In this document: positions 49,136 to 59,360 of the stretch, piece by piece | Layout: each line of letters opens with the position of its first letter | Numbering within the stretch: the stretch's first letter is position 1 | Assembly (NCBI RefSeq): GCF_014201775.1 | Contig: NZ_JACHFG010000002.1 | Span: forward strand, 1-64,000 | Length of the DNA: 64,000 bases | From: Borreliella yangtzensis | GTDB lineage: Bacteria > Spirochaetota > Spirochaetia > Borreliales > Borreliaceae | Direction of reading: 5' to 3' | Program-made: the position numbers and the translations under genes | The notes under the pieces: model-generated | Database searches by the model: none | The model's input: only the letters and a program-made list of their open reading frames with translations | Told to the model about the DNA's origin: nothing

Positions 49136-49845
49136 ATTAACCTGATAAGTTCCTTTGTCATTTTGCTCGAATTTATTGATGATTGTTTTAGAAATGTATT
49201 AAAGTCTATATGGTTATCTTTATTGTTTGGTAAATCGGAAATTGAACGAATTATTATGAATGGTATTTTAAAGATATATGCTACTTGAGCTATTGCAGCT
49301 CCTTCCATATCTACAGCTAAAGCATCTTTGAAATTTTTTTTAATTGTCTCAAGATTTTTTTCATTGTCAACAAATTGATCTCCTGTTAGTGTTAAGCCAA
49401 TATGGATATTAATGTTTAAAAGCTTGTTGTCAACAATATTGACTATTTTTTTTAATAGTTCTTCATCTGCTTTAAACCTTTGTGGCAAATTAGGAACTTG
49501 TCCTATTTTGTGTCCAAACTTGGTTAAGTCAAAGTCATAGTATGCTGTTTCTGAGGATACTATGATATCTGAGATTTTAAGGTTAGAGTTTTCTTTTATT
49601 CCGCCAGAACTCCCAGAGTTTATTATATGAGTGATTTTATACTTAGATATAACTTGATTGCCCCAAGTTGTTGCGTTAACTTTTCCAATTCCTGTAGTTA
49701 AGGATATTACATCTTTTCCCAAAATTTTTCCTTTATAAATTTTTGTATTTTCTAAGTAGCCGTTTAATATAATTTCTTCTTTGTCATCAAGCAACTTGTT
49801 TATTTCCTCTGATTCTTCTTGCATGGCTGATATGATTAAGATCAT
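49132..49845 (-). CDS. pfs: 5'-methylthioadenosine/S-adenosylhomocysteine nucleosidase
   Basis: 237-residue MTA/SAH nucleosidase. It has the N-terminal [12 protein letters not shown], the family GIGKVNA and SGSSGGI segments, and the C-terminal [12 protein letters not shown] and IRSISD with the catalytic Asp. It removes adenine from SAH, giving the LuxS substrate. No signal peptide is seen, unlike some of the other MTAN paralogues known in B. burgdorferi. AAGGAG precedes the ATG. Confidence 0.96.
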   Translation of the reverse strand: MILIISAMQEESEEINKLLDDKEEIILNGYLENTKIYKGKILGKDVISLTTGIGKVNATTWGNQVISKYKITHIINSGSSGGIKENSNLKISDIIVSSETAYYDFDLTKFGHKIGQVPNLPQRFKADEELLKKIVNIVDNKLLNINIHIGLTLTGDQFVDNEKNLETIKKNFKDALAVDMEGAAIAQVAYIFKIPFIIIRSISDLPNNKDNHIDFNTFLKQSSINSSKMTKELIRLI

Positions 49846-49867
49846 GCTTTTCTCCTTTTAAGTGTTC

Positions 49868-51007
49868 TTATATGATATCCGTTAAAGAATATTTATTTTT
49901 AATTAATTCTATTTCATTTTGATTGAGTATTTTTTTTATTCCTGTGTTTGTGTTTGGTATGGACTGAATGTTAGATTGCTCATTTTTGTCTACAACTTTT
50001 CCATTTTTTATTATGTAGTTTATGTATGGAAGATTTGGGTTAAAATCATCTATATCCACTATTTTGGCTATAGAATTATCATTAAGTTCTACAATAAAGT
50101 CTAAAGGGCAAGAAGATATTGCATTGATTATTAACTTTAAAACTCTTTTGTCAAATTTTTTGTCAGCATCTTTAATTAATTCAATAATAGAGGCCCCAGA
50201 ATTAAAAGATTTTTTGTAGGCCTTATCTAAAATGATAGCAGAATAGGCGCTAGCAGCGCCTATTATATTTGATTCTATGCTTATGTTTTCACTTGTCAGG
50301 CCTTTAGGATAGCCTGTCCCGTCTAGATTTTCTTTGTGTGTTAAAAGTGTCAAGCATATTGATTGTGACAAATTGCTAGTTGAAGCTACTTTATAGCTGA
50401 TTATGGGATATTTTTTTATTATGCTCAGTTCTTCGTCAGTTAATCTTTCCTTTTTTTCGCTGATTTTTGATGGGATAAATAGAAACCCTATTTTATGTAA
50501 AAGAGCAATACTACAAAGTTCTACTGTTTTGTAGTTATTTAGTCCCATTTCATTGCCAAGAGCTACTGTTAAGATAGCTGTATTTACTGAATGAATAATG
50601 TGATAATTTGCAGAAAGCTTAGGAATTCTAAAATACTTGATAAAAATTTTTTTCTGTTTTTTATAAAATTCTATTACTTTTTTTACAGTAGGGATAATAT
50701 CTTGGTAATATATTTTTTTATTTCTTTTACAATTTTCATAAATTTCCTCTAAATTGCTTATTATTACATGGTAACTAGAAATAGCTTCTTCGTCAAATTT
50801 TTTGTGTATTTCTTCATATTCTTTTTTAACAGAATCATCACTGAAAAAATTTGTTCTCTCTTTAATGTATGATTTTAATTTCCATTTTTCAATAAGCGCA
50901 ATGTTTTTGTCACCAATAAATGCATTCTCAGGCCAAACTAAGAATTCCTTATCTATTAAATATGACGAAGTTTTTATATTTTTGATAATGCTTTCAAAAT
51001 TTTGCAT
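49868..51007 (-). CDS. Degenerate HD-GYP domain protein (BB0374 position)
   Basis: 379 residues, first gene of the pfs-metK-luxS operon. The middle (about 135-300) has the HD-GYP fold pattern, with H139 and the exact GYP signature DGTGYPKGL at 229-237. Key metal ligands are missing: the HD pair reads His171-Lys172 (LLHKIG), the HHE motif reads Thr-His-Lys-Glu, and the downstream AD-x-x-DA segment reads AASAYSA. So c-di-GMP hydrolysis is unlikely, and a binding or structural role is more plausible. The N-terminal 130 residues are helical and unknown. Its start has AAGGAAATAA. Confidence 0.82.
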   Translation of the reverse strand: MQNFESIIKNIKTSSYLIDKEFLVWPENAFIGDKNIALIEKWKLKSYIKERTNFFSDDSVKKEYEEIHKKFDEEAISSYHVIISNLEEIYENCKRNKKIYYQDIIPTVKKVIEFYKKQKKIFIKYFRIPKLSANYHIIHSVNTAILTVALGNEMGLNNYKTVELCSIALLHKIGFLFIPSKISEKKERLTDEELSIIKKYPIISYKVASTSNLSQSICLTLLTHKENLDGTGYPKGLTSENISIESNIIGAASAYSAIILDKAYKKSFNSGASIIELIKDADKKFDKRVLKLIINAISSCPLDFIVELNDNSIAKIVDIDDFNPNLPYINYIIKNGKVVDKNEQSNIQSIPNTNTGIKKILNQNEIELIKNKYSLTDII

Positions 51008-51132
51008 TTATTTCCTTGAAATTAAGCTATAATAACCATGTATATCATATTATTTATTAATTGTCTATCTATTAGTATAATATACTTATTATATCTCAAT
51101 TTTTGAATTAAGCTTCTTTTGAAGAGATTTTT

Positions 51133-51900
51133 ATGGTAGAAAAAATACGCTTAGGTTTTAATATTATATTTCTTGGATTATTTGTTTATTTTCTTACAAT
51201 TTTAAGATTTCAAATGGAATTAAGCTTTATTTTGTTTAATTATCAATTTATTGTAATTTATTTTTTACTAGTGCTTGTTTTTAATGTTATTTATTCCCGA
51301 TATTTTTCTCCAAGATTATATTTTATTTTAAATGGGATGGAAGATACATTTACTTTTTTAAAGCTTAAAATGGTTCGTAAAAAGCTTAAAAGTGTTTTTG
51401 AAATATCTATTCTTCTTAGGTTTATTTTAATAAAACAAGACAAAAAAAGTCTTGATGAGCTTTATTTTTATTTAAAAGACAACAAATTGAGACATAAGAC
51501 AATAATAGAGCTTTATTCTGTTCTTATTAGTTTTAGAGAGAAAGAGAAAGCTTCTAGTTTGATTTTAAATTACAAGTCCAGTAGAAACAAGTGGGTGAAA
51601 TATTGCGAGGCTCTTAGTATGCTGTCATTTGAGGAGCATTTAAAGCTAAAAGAGTTAGTAAATTTTTTAGATAAGTTTTTTTTAAAAAATGATATTTTTA
51701 CTCTTTATTTCTATTATTTATTGCGAAAATCAAGAATATCTTTTGATTTGCTTGAAAGCAAGAAAATTGAGATTAGAAATCGATATTATAAATTTAAAAA
51801 TAGGATAGATTCTAATCATACAAGACTACTTGGTTCAAATTTATTTTTTGTTGTTTTTTATTATATTTATGATTTTTCTAAAAAAGATGTTTTTTATTGA
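51133..51900 (+). CDS. Hypothetical membrane protein (BB0373 position)
   Basis: 255 residues, beginning with two hydrophobic helices (about 10-27 and 34-52), followed by a basic, helical cytoplasmic part without a recognised domain. The Lys/Arg-rich stretch [13 protein letters not shown] may bind membrane or nucleic acid. The stop is just upstream of the gltX ribosome-binding site, so the two genes are coupled. Confidence 0.75.
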   Translation: MVEKIRLGFNIIFLGLFVYFLTILRFQMELSFILFNYQFIVIYFLLVLVFNVIYSRYFSPRLYFILNGMEDTFTFLKLKMVRKKLKSVFEISILLRFILIKQDKKSLDELYFYLKDNKLRHKTIIELYSVLISFREKEKASSLILNYKSSRNKWVKYCEALSMLSFEEHLKLKELVNFLDKFFLKNDIFTLYFYYLLRKSRISFDLLESKKIEIRNRYYKFKNRIDSNHTRLLGSNLFFVVFYYIYDFSKKDVFY

Positions 51901-51911
51901 AGGAGTTGTTT

Positions 51912-53384
51912 TTGAGTATAAGAGTTCGTTATGCGCCTTCTCCAACGGGTTTGCAACATATTGGTGGGATTAGAACAGCTTTGTTTAATTATTTTTTTGC
52001 AAAGTCTTGTGGGGGTAAGTTTTTACTTAGAATTGAGGATACAGATCAAAGCAGATATTTCCCAGAAGCAGAAAATGATCTTTATGCAAGTCTTAAATGG
52101 CTTGGTATTTCTTTTGACGAAGGGCCTGTTGTAGGGGGCGATTATGCGCCCTATGTTCAGTCTCAAAGAAGTATAATATATAAACAATATGCTAAATATT
52201 TAATTGAATCTGGGCACGCTTATTATTGCTATTGTAGTTCTGAAAGGTTGGAAAGGATTAAGAAAATTCAAAATATTAATAAGATGCCACCTGGATATGA
52301 TAGACATTGTAGGAATTTAAGTGATGATGAAGTTGAGAATGCGTTAATTAAAAAAATCAAGCCTGTTGTTAGATTTAAAATTCCTTTAGAAGGAGATACT
52401 AGCTTTGATGATGTTTTGCTTGGAAGGATTACATGGTCAAATAAAGACATTAGCCCTGATCCTGTAATTCTTAAATCAGATGGACTGCCAACTTACCATC
52501 TTGCGAATGTTGTTGATGATTATTTAATGAAAATTACCCATGTATTAAGGGCTCAAGAATGGGTTTCTTCAGGTCCATTGCACGCGCTTCTTTATAAGGC
52601 TCTTAATTGGAAGCCGCCTATTTATTGTCATCTTCCAATGGTTATGGGAAATGATGGTCAAAAGTTAAGCAAAAGACATGGATCAACAGCTTTAAGGCAG
52701 TTTATTGATGATGGGTATCTTCCAGAAGCTATTATTAATTATGTTACATTGCTTGGTTGGTCTTATGATGATAAGAGAGAATTTTTTTCAAAAAATGACC
52801 TTGAGCGATTTTTTTCAATTGAGAAGATCAATAAATCTCCTGCAATTTTTGATTATCATAAGTTGGATTTTTTCAATAGTTACTATATTAGAGAGAAAAA
52901 AGATGAAGATTTATTTAATCTTTTGCTCCCTTTTTTCCAAAAAAAAGGGTATGTTTCTAATCCTAGCACTTTACAAGAGAGTCAGAAATTAAAATTATTA
53001 GTTCCTCTTATAAAGAGTAGAATTAAAAAGCTAAGTGATGCTTTAAATATGACCAGATTTTTTTATGAAGACATTAAATCTTGGAATTTAGATGACTTTT
53101 TAAGTAGAAAAAAAACGGCTAAAGAGGTTTGCTTTATTTTAGAGTTAGTAAGGCCTATTTTAGAAGGATTTGAAAAAAGATCGTCAGAAGAAAATGATAA
53201 AATTTTTTATGATTTTGCCGAGAGTAATGGTTTTAAATTGGGAGAAATTCTTCTTCCTATTAGAATTGCAGTGCTTGGCAGCAAAGTTTCTCCTCCGCTT
53301 TTTGATTCTTTAAAATTGCTAGGTAAGTCTAAAGTTTTTGAAAGAATAAAATTGGCACAGGAATTTTTAAGAACAAATGAATAG
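51912..53384 (+). CDS. gltX: Glutamyl-tRNA synthetase
   Basis: Class I synthetase, 490 residues from TTG at 51912. It shows [21 protein letters not shown] (HIGH region) and KLSKRHG (KMSKS region). The anticodon-binding part is C-terminal. An earlier in-frame TTG (51897) overlaps the upstream gene, but AGGAG at 51901-51905 is correctly spaced only for 51912. Borrelia lack GlnRS and make Gln-tRNA by amidation, so this enzyme is probably non-discriminating; that is inference. Confidence 0.95.
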   Translation: MSIRVRYAPSPTGLQHIGGIRTALFNYFFAKSCGGKFLLRIEDTDQSRYFPEAENDLYASLKWLGISFDEGPVVGGDYAPYVQSQRSIIYKQYAKYLIESGHAYYCYCSSERLERIKKIQNINKMPPGYDRHCRNLSDDEVENALIKKIKPVVRFKIPLEGDTSFDDVLLGRITWSNKDISPDPVILKSDGLPTYHLANVVDDYLMKITHVLRAQEWVSSGPLHALLYKALNWKPPIYCHLPMVMGNDGQKLSKRHGSTALRQFIDDGYLPEAIINYVTLLGWSYDDKREFFSKNDLERFFSIEKINKSPAIFDYHKLDFFNSYYIREKKDEDLFNLLLPFFQKKGYVSNPSTLQESQKLKLLVPLIKSRIKKLSDALNMTRFFYEDIKSWNLDDFLSRKKTAKEVCFILELVRPILEGFEKRSSEENDKIFYDFAESNGFKLGEILLPIRIAVLGSKVSPPLFDSLKLLGKSKVFERIKLAQEFLRTNE

Positions 53385-53401
53385 TTATTAAGGATATTTT
53401 T

Positions 53402-54739
53402 ATGATTAGAATGGAAGATATTATTTCTCTTGCAAAAAGAAAAGGGTTTGTGTTTCAGTCTTCAGAGGTTTATGGAGGTCTTTCGGGAGCTTGGGATTAT
53501 GGACCTTTGGGAGTTGAGCTTAAAAAAAATATAAAAAAAGAGTGGTGGAAGAGCATGGTGTACTTGCATGAAAATATTGTAGGTTTAGACAGTGCTATTT
53601 TTATGCGACCTGAAATTTGGAAAGCATCTGGTCATATTGATGGTTTTTCAGATTCTATGGTTGATTGCAAAGATTGTAAAAGTAGATTTAGGGCTGATTT
53701 TGTTGATTTGTCAAAAAATTGTCCAAATTGCAAAGTTGGGAATAATTTTACTTCTCCAAGAAGTTTTAATTTAATGTTTAAGACTCATATTGGAGTAGTA
53801 GAGGATAGTTCTAGTGAGATTTATTTAAGGCCCGAGACAGCACAAGGAATTTTTGTTAATTTTAGAAATGTTTTAGATTCTTCAAGGCTTAAGATTCCTT
53901 TTGGAATTGCTCAGGTAGGTAAAGCGTTTAGAAATGAGATAGTTACTAAAAATTTTATATTTAGAACTTGTGAGTTTGAGCAAATGGAAATGCAGTTTTT
54001 TGTTCATCCTAAGCAAATAGATGAATGGTTTTGTTATTGGCAGCAAAATAGAATGAATTTTTTTATAGAAACTCTTAAAATTAGCCCCAATAGATTAAGA
54101 TTTAAAGCTCATGATTCGGCACAACTTGCTCATTATGCAAAATCTGCATTTGATATTGAGTATGAATTTCCATTTGGATTTCAAGAAGTAGAAGGTATTC
54201 ACAATAGGGGTAATTATGATTTAACTCAGCATTCTAAATTTTCTAACAAACCTAAAATATTTGAGTACCATGATTTGTTAACAAAAGAGAGATATGTGCC
54301 TTATGTTATTGAAACTTCTGCGGGGCTTACAAGGTCTGTTTTAATGACCCTTTGTGATGCTTATTATGAGGAGAAGCTCTCAGATGGGGATAAGCGTATT
54401 GTTCTACGATTGCATCCTAAGCTGGCTCCTTACAAAATTGCTATATTTCCTCTTGTTAAAAAAGTTGAGCTTATTGAAGTTGCCAGAAGGATTTACATGG
54501 AGCTTTGTGATGATTTTCATATATTTTACGATGATAATGGAACAATAGGTAAGAGGTATAGACGTCAAGATGAAATAGGAACCCCTTATTGTGTAACGGT
54601 AGACTATAACACCGTTGAGGATAAAACAGTTACTATTAGAGAAAGAAATAATATGACTCAGAAGAGAATTTTTATTAATGATTTATATTCACATATTAAA
54701 ACAGAGATTTTAAATTACAAAGAGGATTTTAATAAATGA
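53402..54739 (+). CDS. glyS: Glycyl-tRNA synthetase, single-chain type
   Basis: Class II alpha2-type enzyme, 445 residues. Motif 1 begins in SSEVYGGLSGAWDYGPLG. The insert has a cysteine cluster (CKDCKS ... CPNC) that may bind zinc. Motif 2 is VGKAFRNEI ... FRTCEFEQMEMQ, and motif 3 is SAGLTRSVL. The ATG at 53402 follows AAGGA at good spacing. The stop overlaps the tyrS start by four bases (54736-54739). Confidence 0.97.
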   Translation: MIRMEDIISLAKRKGFVFQSSEVYGGLSGAWDYGPLGVELKKNIKKEWWKSMVYLHENIVGLDSAIFMRPEIWKASGHIDGFSDSMVDCKDCKSRFRADFVDLSKNCPNCKVGNNFTSPRSFNLMFKTHIGVVEDSSSEIYLRPETAQGIFVNFRNVLDSSRLKIPFGIAQVGKAFRNEIVTKNFIFRTCEFEQMEMQFFVHPKQIDEWFCYWQQNRMNFFIETLKISPNRLRFKAHDSAQLAHYAKSAFDIEYEFPFGFQEVEGIHNRGNYDLTQHSKFSNKPKIFEYHDLLTKERYVPYVIETSAGLTRSVLMTLCDAYYEEKLSDGDKRIVLRLHPKLAPYKIAIFPLVKKVELIEVARRIYMELCDDFHIFYDDNGTIGKRYRRQDEIGTPYCVTVDYNTVEDKTVTIRERNNMTQKRIFINDLYSHIKTEILNYKEDFNK

Positions 54740-55953
54740 ATCCTGCTTTAAATCTGTTGCATAAGAGGGGATTTTTAAAGCAATGTACATCTTTAAAAGT
54801 TTTAAGTGACTTAATGGATAGAGAAAAAATAGTTTTTTATGCTGGAGTTGATGCAACATCTAGTTCTCTTCATATTGGCCATTTGATTCCTTTTTTAGCT
54901 ATGATGCATCTTAAACAACATGGTCACATACCAATTGTTTTGATTGGAGATTCTACAACAAAAATAGGCGATCCTTCCGGGAAAAGTGAAATGAGAAAGA
55001 TTTTATCTTCAGAAGAGATTAGCAATAATGCTTTGTCAATAAAAAATCAGCTTCAAAGAATAACTAAGTTTAGTTCAAAATGTTTTATTCATAATTCAAG
55101 TTGGTTAGATAATCTCAATTATATTGAATTTTTAAGAGATATTGGTATTCATTTTTCTGTTAATCGCATGTTAAGCTTTGAAACTTATAAAAGAAGACTA
55201 GATTTTGGACTTTCGTTTATTGAGTTTAATTATCAGCTTTTGCAGTCTTATGATTATTATATGCTTAATAAGATTAAAAATTGTAGACTTCAAATTGGTG
55301 GTGATGATCAATGGGGGAATATTATTTCGGGCGTTGACTTAATTAGAAGGAAATTTGGAGCAGAAGCTTTTGGACTTACGTTTCCATTAATTACAAGAAG
55401 TGATGGAAAAAAGATGGGTAAATCAGAAAAAGGTGCTGTTTATCTTGATTCTAATCTTTACAGTATTTATGATTTTTATCAATATTTTAGAAATACTTCA
55501 GATTCTGATGTGAAAACTTTTTTAAACCTTTTTACTTTTTTAGAAGAAGATGAGATTGAATTAATTTCAAATTTTAAAGGAAATTCCTTAAATAAAGCCA
55601 AAGAGATTTTAGCTTTTGAAATAACTAAAATTGTTCATGGAGAAGCGGAATCTTTAAAGGTTCAAGAGGCATCCTTTGCTGCATTTAGGGGTAGTGGAGA
55701 TAGAAGTAATATTCCGTTTTTTAAATTTAGCTTTTCTAGCTTAGAAGAAGAAGTATTATTGATCAATTTAATGTTAGATTCAAAAATTGTGCCTAGCAAG
55801 TCAGAAGGTAGAAGATTGATTAATTCTGGAGGAGTGTATATCAATGGTAAAAGGGTAGAAAATCAGAACCATTGTCTTACTAGAGTGGATTTTAATAATA
55901 ATGAGATTGAATTAAGAGTAGGTAAAAAAAAATTTTTACGAATTATTTTATAG
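54736..55953 (+). CDS. tyrS: Tyrosyl-tRNA synthetase
   Basis: 405-residue class I synthetase. GVDATSSSLHIGHLIPF (HIGH), GGDDQWGNI (tyrosine site) and KKMGKS (KMSKS) are seen. The C-terminal S4 RNA-binding domain (about 345-400) includes KSEGRRLINSGGVYING. It is coupled to glyS by ATGA. Three aminoacyl-tRNA synthetase genes in a row suggest a co-regulated translation unit. Confidence 0.97.
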   Translation: MNPALNLLHKRGFLKQCTSLKVLSDLMDREKIVFYAGVDATSSSLHIGHLIPFLAMMHLKQHGHIPIVLIGDSTTKIGDPSGKSEMRKILSSEEISNNALSIKNQLQRITKFSSKCFIHNSSWLDNLNYIEFLRDIGIHFSVNRMLSFETYKRRLDFGLSFIEFNYQLLQSYDYYMLNKIKNCRLQIGGDDQWGNIISGVDLIRRKFGAEAFGLTFPLITRSDGKKMGKSEKGAVYLDSNLYSIYDFYQYFRNTSDSDVKTFLNLFTFLEEDEIELISNFKGNSLNKAKEILAFEITKIVHGEAESLKVQEASFAAFRGSGDRSNIPFFKFSFSSLEEEVLLINLMLDSKIVPSKSEGRRLINSGGVYINGKRVENQNHCLTRVDFNNNEIELRVGKKKFLRIIL

Positions 55954-55963
55954 TTGATTTTTA

Positions 55964-58258
55964 ATGTATGACAGAAGAGCTTTAAATTGTTTGTTTTTAA
56001 ACACGTTTTTGTTTTTCATGGAGTCTAAGCATCTTGTTTTTACAGAAGAGCACATTTTTTATGGATTGATAAAAAGCGATAAAGTTAAAGAGCTACTTAG
56101 TTTGTGCACAATTGATTTTGATAAACTTAATAAACAACTAAAAGAATTTTTTAGCAAACTTCCTTTAAGAGACAATTATATTCCAGATTATGTTTCTAGT
56201 ATGGATTATTTGTATGACGATATAATTGGTGTTCTTTTTTTTTATAAAAAACCTTATAAAATACAAGAAAAAGATTTGTTATGGGTCCTTGTCAAAAAAA
56301 GAAAAAACAGTATTTTAGATACGTTAGTTAATTCAGGTTTTAATTTGACTATTTTTGACAAACTTATTGAAGTTCATGATTATTTGGCTGTTAATGCTAA
56401 ATCTGATTCAGTTTATGGCGGTGAATTAATTGCAGAATATATTAATAATAATGCCCAAAAAAGTAAAGGAGGCTTTCATATTTTTGATAATAATAGTGAT
56501 CAGTTAGATAAAAATAATATTTTTTTAGAGAATAAAGATGCTATTGGTAATTTTTTAACGAACGTTATTGATACTTTGGATTTAAAACACAATCCTTTAA
56601 TCGGTAGAAAGCGAGAATTATCTCGTTTAATCCAGGTAATACTTAAAAAACATAAAAGTAATCCTATTTTATTTGGAGAACCTGGTGTTGGAAAAACAGT
56701 ATTAATCCAAGGTCTTGCATATAAAATAAAAATAGAGAATGTTCCAGCGGATTTAATAGGATATGAAATCTATTCTCTTGATATTGGTAGGCTTATTTCT
56801 GGTACTAAATATAGGGGTGATCTTGAAAGTAGAATTAACAGGGTTTTAGATTTTTTAAATTCAAGAAAAAAAGTTATTCTTTTTATTGATGAAATCCATA
56901 TGATAGTGGGGGCAGGAGCTACATCATTTGGTAGTATGGATATTTCTAATTTGTTGAAGCCCATTTTGACTTTGGGAAAAATCAAATTTATTGGAGCTAC
57001 TACAGAATATGAATATAGAAAATTTTTTTTAAAAGATAAGGCTTTAATTAGAAGGTTTCAGAGCATAGAGCTCAAAGAACCCAATTTTGATGATACCTAT
57101 ATTATTTTGCAGGAGATTAAAAAAGATTATGAAAAATATCATAATGTAGAATATACGGACGAGGCAATACAAGCTTGCATTGTCATGTCTCAAAAATATA
57201 TTAAAGATAGATTTCTTCCAGATAAAGCTTTTGATATTTTAGATGAGCTAGGTTCTAAGTTTAAGCTTGAAAACATAAAAAGGATCATAACAAAAGATGA
57301 TGTTTGTGCTCTGATTAAGTCTTTTGTTGGTTCTAATATTTTTAATTTTGAAGAGTATAATAGTGAATTACTAATTAATTTAGAAAATAGAATAAAAAAA
57401 GAACTTATTATAGAGGATAGTTTGGTATTTGATTTGATATTAAATATTAAATTATTAAAATTTAATTTGCTTGCCAATAGAAGTACTATTGGTTTATTTG
57501 CCTTTATTGGTGCTTCTGGAGCTGGAAAATGCAAATTGACGGATATTTTATCGGAAGAGTTTAAAATTCCGAAATTTAGCCTTAATATGAGTGAATATAG
57601 CGATTATAATGCTCTTGATAGATTGATTGGGCCTGTGTTAAGTAATGAGGGATATTATGAATCTACTAGATTTTTCAAATTTTTGAACAAATCTTCTAAT
57701 TCTATTATTTTTTTATCAGATTTTGATAAATGTAATAAAAGGGTTTTAGAATTTTTTTTGGAGGGGTTTAAAACAGGCAAACTTTTTGATGGTCTTGGGA
57801 AAAAGGTAAGTTTATCAGAAAGTTTAATAATAATAAGTGTAAATGCTAAGGGCAATGAGCTTAATAGCATCGGCTTTAAAAATAAAATAGCAGAAAGAAA
57901 TGATGTTAATTTTATATTAAAGAAAAGATTTCCCAATGAATTTTTAGATTTAATAGATCATGTGTTTGTATTTAAATCTATTGATGAGTTAGATTTTGAA
58001 AAAATTATTCTTAATGAACTTAATCGTTTTGCTAAGATATTAAAAGATAGAAAATTTGATGTTTTTTTTGAAAAAAGTGTTGTTGATTATATTCGGAAAA
58101 AGATTTATGGAAAGGGTTATGGATTAAAAATTGTTAAAAAGTTTATATTTAAAGAAGTGGGAAAGCTCTTAATAGATGAAATTCTTTTTAAGAAAATTGA
58201 AAATTTTGGTAAAATAAAGATCTATTTAGATGGAACAATAAAATATGAGTTTTTATAA
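55964..58258 (+). CDS. clpA: ClpA-like AAA+ unfoldase with altered second ATPase module
   Basis: 764-residue Hsp100 protein, annotated ClpA in B. burgdorferi (BB0369). It has an N-terminal Clp_N-like domain (about 1-110), then the first AAA+ module with a complete Walker A (GEPGVGKT, 238-245) and Walker B (LFIDEIH, near 309), and no long ClpB middle coil. The second module has Walker A GASGAGKC (516-523) with Cys in place of Thr, and Walker B FLSDFDK with Ser585-Asp586 where Asp-Glu is expected. So the second ATPase is probably weak or inactive. An IGF tripeptide (near 636), the ClpP-docking motif, is present. It follows tyrS after 10 bases. Confidence 0.9.
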   Translation: MYDRRALNCLFLNTFLFFMESKHLVFTEEHIFYGLIKSDKVKELLSLCTIDFDKLNKQLKEFFSKLPLRDNYIPDYVSSMDYLYDDIIGVLFFYKKPYKIQEKDLLWVLVKKRKNSILDTLVNSGFNLTIFDKLIEVHDYLAVNAKSDSVYGGELIAEYINNNAQKSKGGFHIFDNNSDQLDKNNIFLENKDAIGNFLTNVIDTLDLKHNPLIGRKRELSRLIQVILKKHKSNPILFGEPGVGKTVLIQGLAYKIKIENVPADLIGYEIYSLDIGRLISGTKYRGDLESRINRVLDFLNSRKKVILFIDEIHMIVGAGATSFGSMDISNLLKPILTLGKIKFIGATTEYEYRKFFLKDKALIRRFQSIELKEPNFDDTYIILQEIKKDYEKYHNVEYTDEAIQACIVMSQKYIKDRFLPDKAFDILDELGSKFKLENIKRIITKDDVCALIKSFVGSNIFNFEEYNSELLINLENRIKKELIIEDSLVFDLILNIKLLKFNLLANRSTIGLFAFIGASGAGKCKLTDILSEEFKIPKFSLNMSEYSDYNALDRLIGPVLSNEGYYESTRFFKFLNKSSNSIIFLSDFDKCNKRVLEFFLEGFKTGKLFDGLGKKVSLSESLIIISVNAKGNELNSIGFKNKIAERNDVNFILKKRFPNEFLDLIDHVFVFKSIDELDFEKIILNELNRFAKILKDRKFDVFFEKSVVDYIRKKIYGKGYGLKIVKKFIFKEVGKLLIDEILFKKIENFGKIKIYLDGTIKYEFL

Positions 58259-58275
58259 GGTTACAGGGAGTAGTT

Positions 58276-59334
58276 ATGAAAATATCAGTAATAGGAGCAG
58301 GCGCTTGGGGGACAGCTATTGCAAAGTCTTTGGCAGATAAATTTGATTTTAATATTTTTTTATGGTCTTTTGAAGAAGATGTTAAGAACTATATTAATAA
58401 TAATAATGTTAATGCCAAATATTTAAAAGCAATTAAATTGCCAAAAAATTTAGTTGCAAGTTCAAATTTGTTTGAAGTTGTGTCAATGTCTGATTATATT
58501 TTCATTGCAACACCATCTCTTTTTACTGTTGATATTTTTAAAAAATTGGATCAATTTTTCCATTCTTTGCAAATAAAGCCAAAATTAGCAATACTTACAA
58601 AAGGGTTTATTACTTTTGATGGGAAAACCCACACAGTTGTTGAAGCTGCTGAGAAAGTCATTAGAGGATATAAAGATGAAATTACTTATATTGTTGGCCC
58701 AAGTCATGCTGAAGAGGTTGGACTTGGTGTGATAACAGGACTTGTTGCGGCTAGCAATAACAGAGAAAATGCAGATTTGTTTATTAATTTATTTGCCAGA
58801 ACTCCAATTTCTTTGTTTTATAGTGACGATGTTTTTGGTGTGCAAATAGCATCAGCTTTAAAAAATGTTTTTGCAATTGCATTTGGGATTTTAGATGCGT
58901 ATAAATTGAATTATCCTAATTTGATAGGTAATAATACAGAATCATTTTTATTTTCAATGTCTTTAAATAATATTAAAGATATTGCAATTGAGCTTGGGGG
59001 AAAAAACATTGAAACGTTTTTATTTTTGTCTGGTTCTGGTGATTTAGATGTTACTTGTAGAAGTATGTTTGGAAGAAATAGACGATTTGGTAATGAAATT
59101 GTTAGTAAGAATATTTTAGAAAACTTTTTTAGTATAGATGATTTAGTAAATAATATTGAAAAAATTGGATATTTACCAGAGGGAGTTTTGGCTGCTAAAT
59201 CAATTTTTTCTCTTTTTGAAGCATTAAATCGAGATCTCAATCCTAATAGCTTGCTAAGTGTTATATATAGAATTTTGAATAAAGAGTTGAAATCCGAATC
59301 TGTTATTGAATATATGAAAAATATTAGACAATAA
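58276..59334 (+). CDS. gpsA: Glycerol-3-phosphate dehydrogenase (NAD(P)+)
   Basis: Interconverts dihydroxyacetone phosphate and glycerol-3-phosphate for lipid synthesis and redox balance. 352 residues. The nucleotide-binding GAGAWGTAIA is at 7-16, then FIATPS, VGPSHAEEV and the catalytic-lysine segment ASALKNVFAIAFG. AGGGAG lies before the ATG. Recent Borrelia work ties this enzyme to persistence and redox balance. A 12-bp-arm hairpin follows the stop. Confidence 0.97.
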   Translation: MKISVIGAGAWGTAIAKSLADKFDFNIFLWSFEEDVKNYINNNNVNAKYLKAIKLPKNLVASSNLFEVVSMSDYIFIATPSLFTVDIFKKLDQFFHSLQIKPKLAILTKGFITFDGKTHTVVEAAEKVIRGYKDEITYIVGPSHAEEVGLGVITGLVAASNNRENADLFINLFARTPISLFYSDDVFGVQIASALKNVFAIAFGILDAYKLNYPNLIGNNTESFLFSMSLNNIKDIAIELGGKNIETFLFLSGSGDLDVTCRSMFGRNRRFGNEIVSKNILENFFSIDDLVNNIEKIGYLPEGVLAAKSIFSLFEALNRDLNPNSLLSVIYRILNKELKSESVIEYMKNIRQ

Positions 59335-59360
59335 AATAAAGCCTCTTTAGAGGCTTTATT
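59335..59360. terminator. Bidirectional terminator between gpsA and the EIIB-like gene
   Basis: Perfect 12-base arms AATAAAGCCTCT (59335-59346) and AGAGGCTTTATT (59349-59360) with a two-base centre, followed on the plus strand by GTTTTT. It begins right after the gpsA TAA and includes the stop codon of the convergent gene (59356-59358). Confidence 0.88.
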
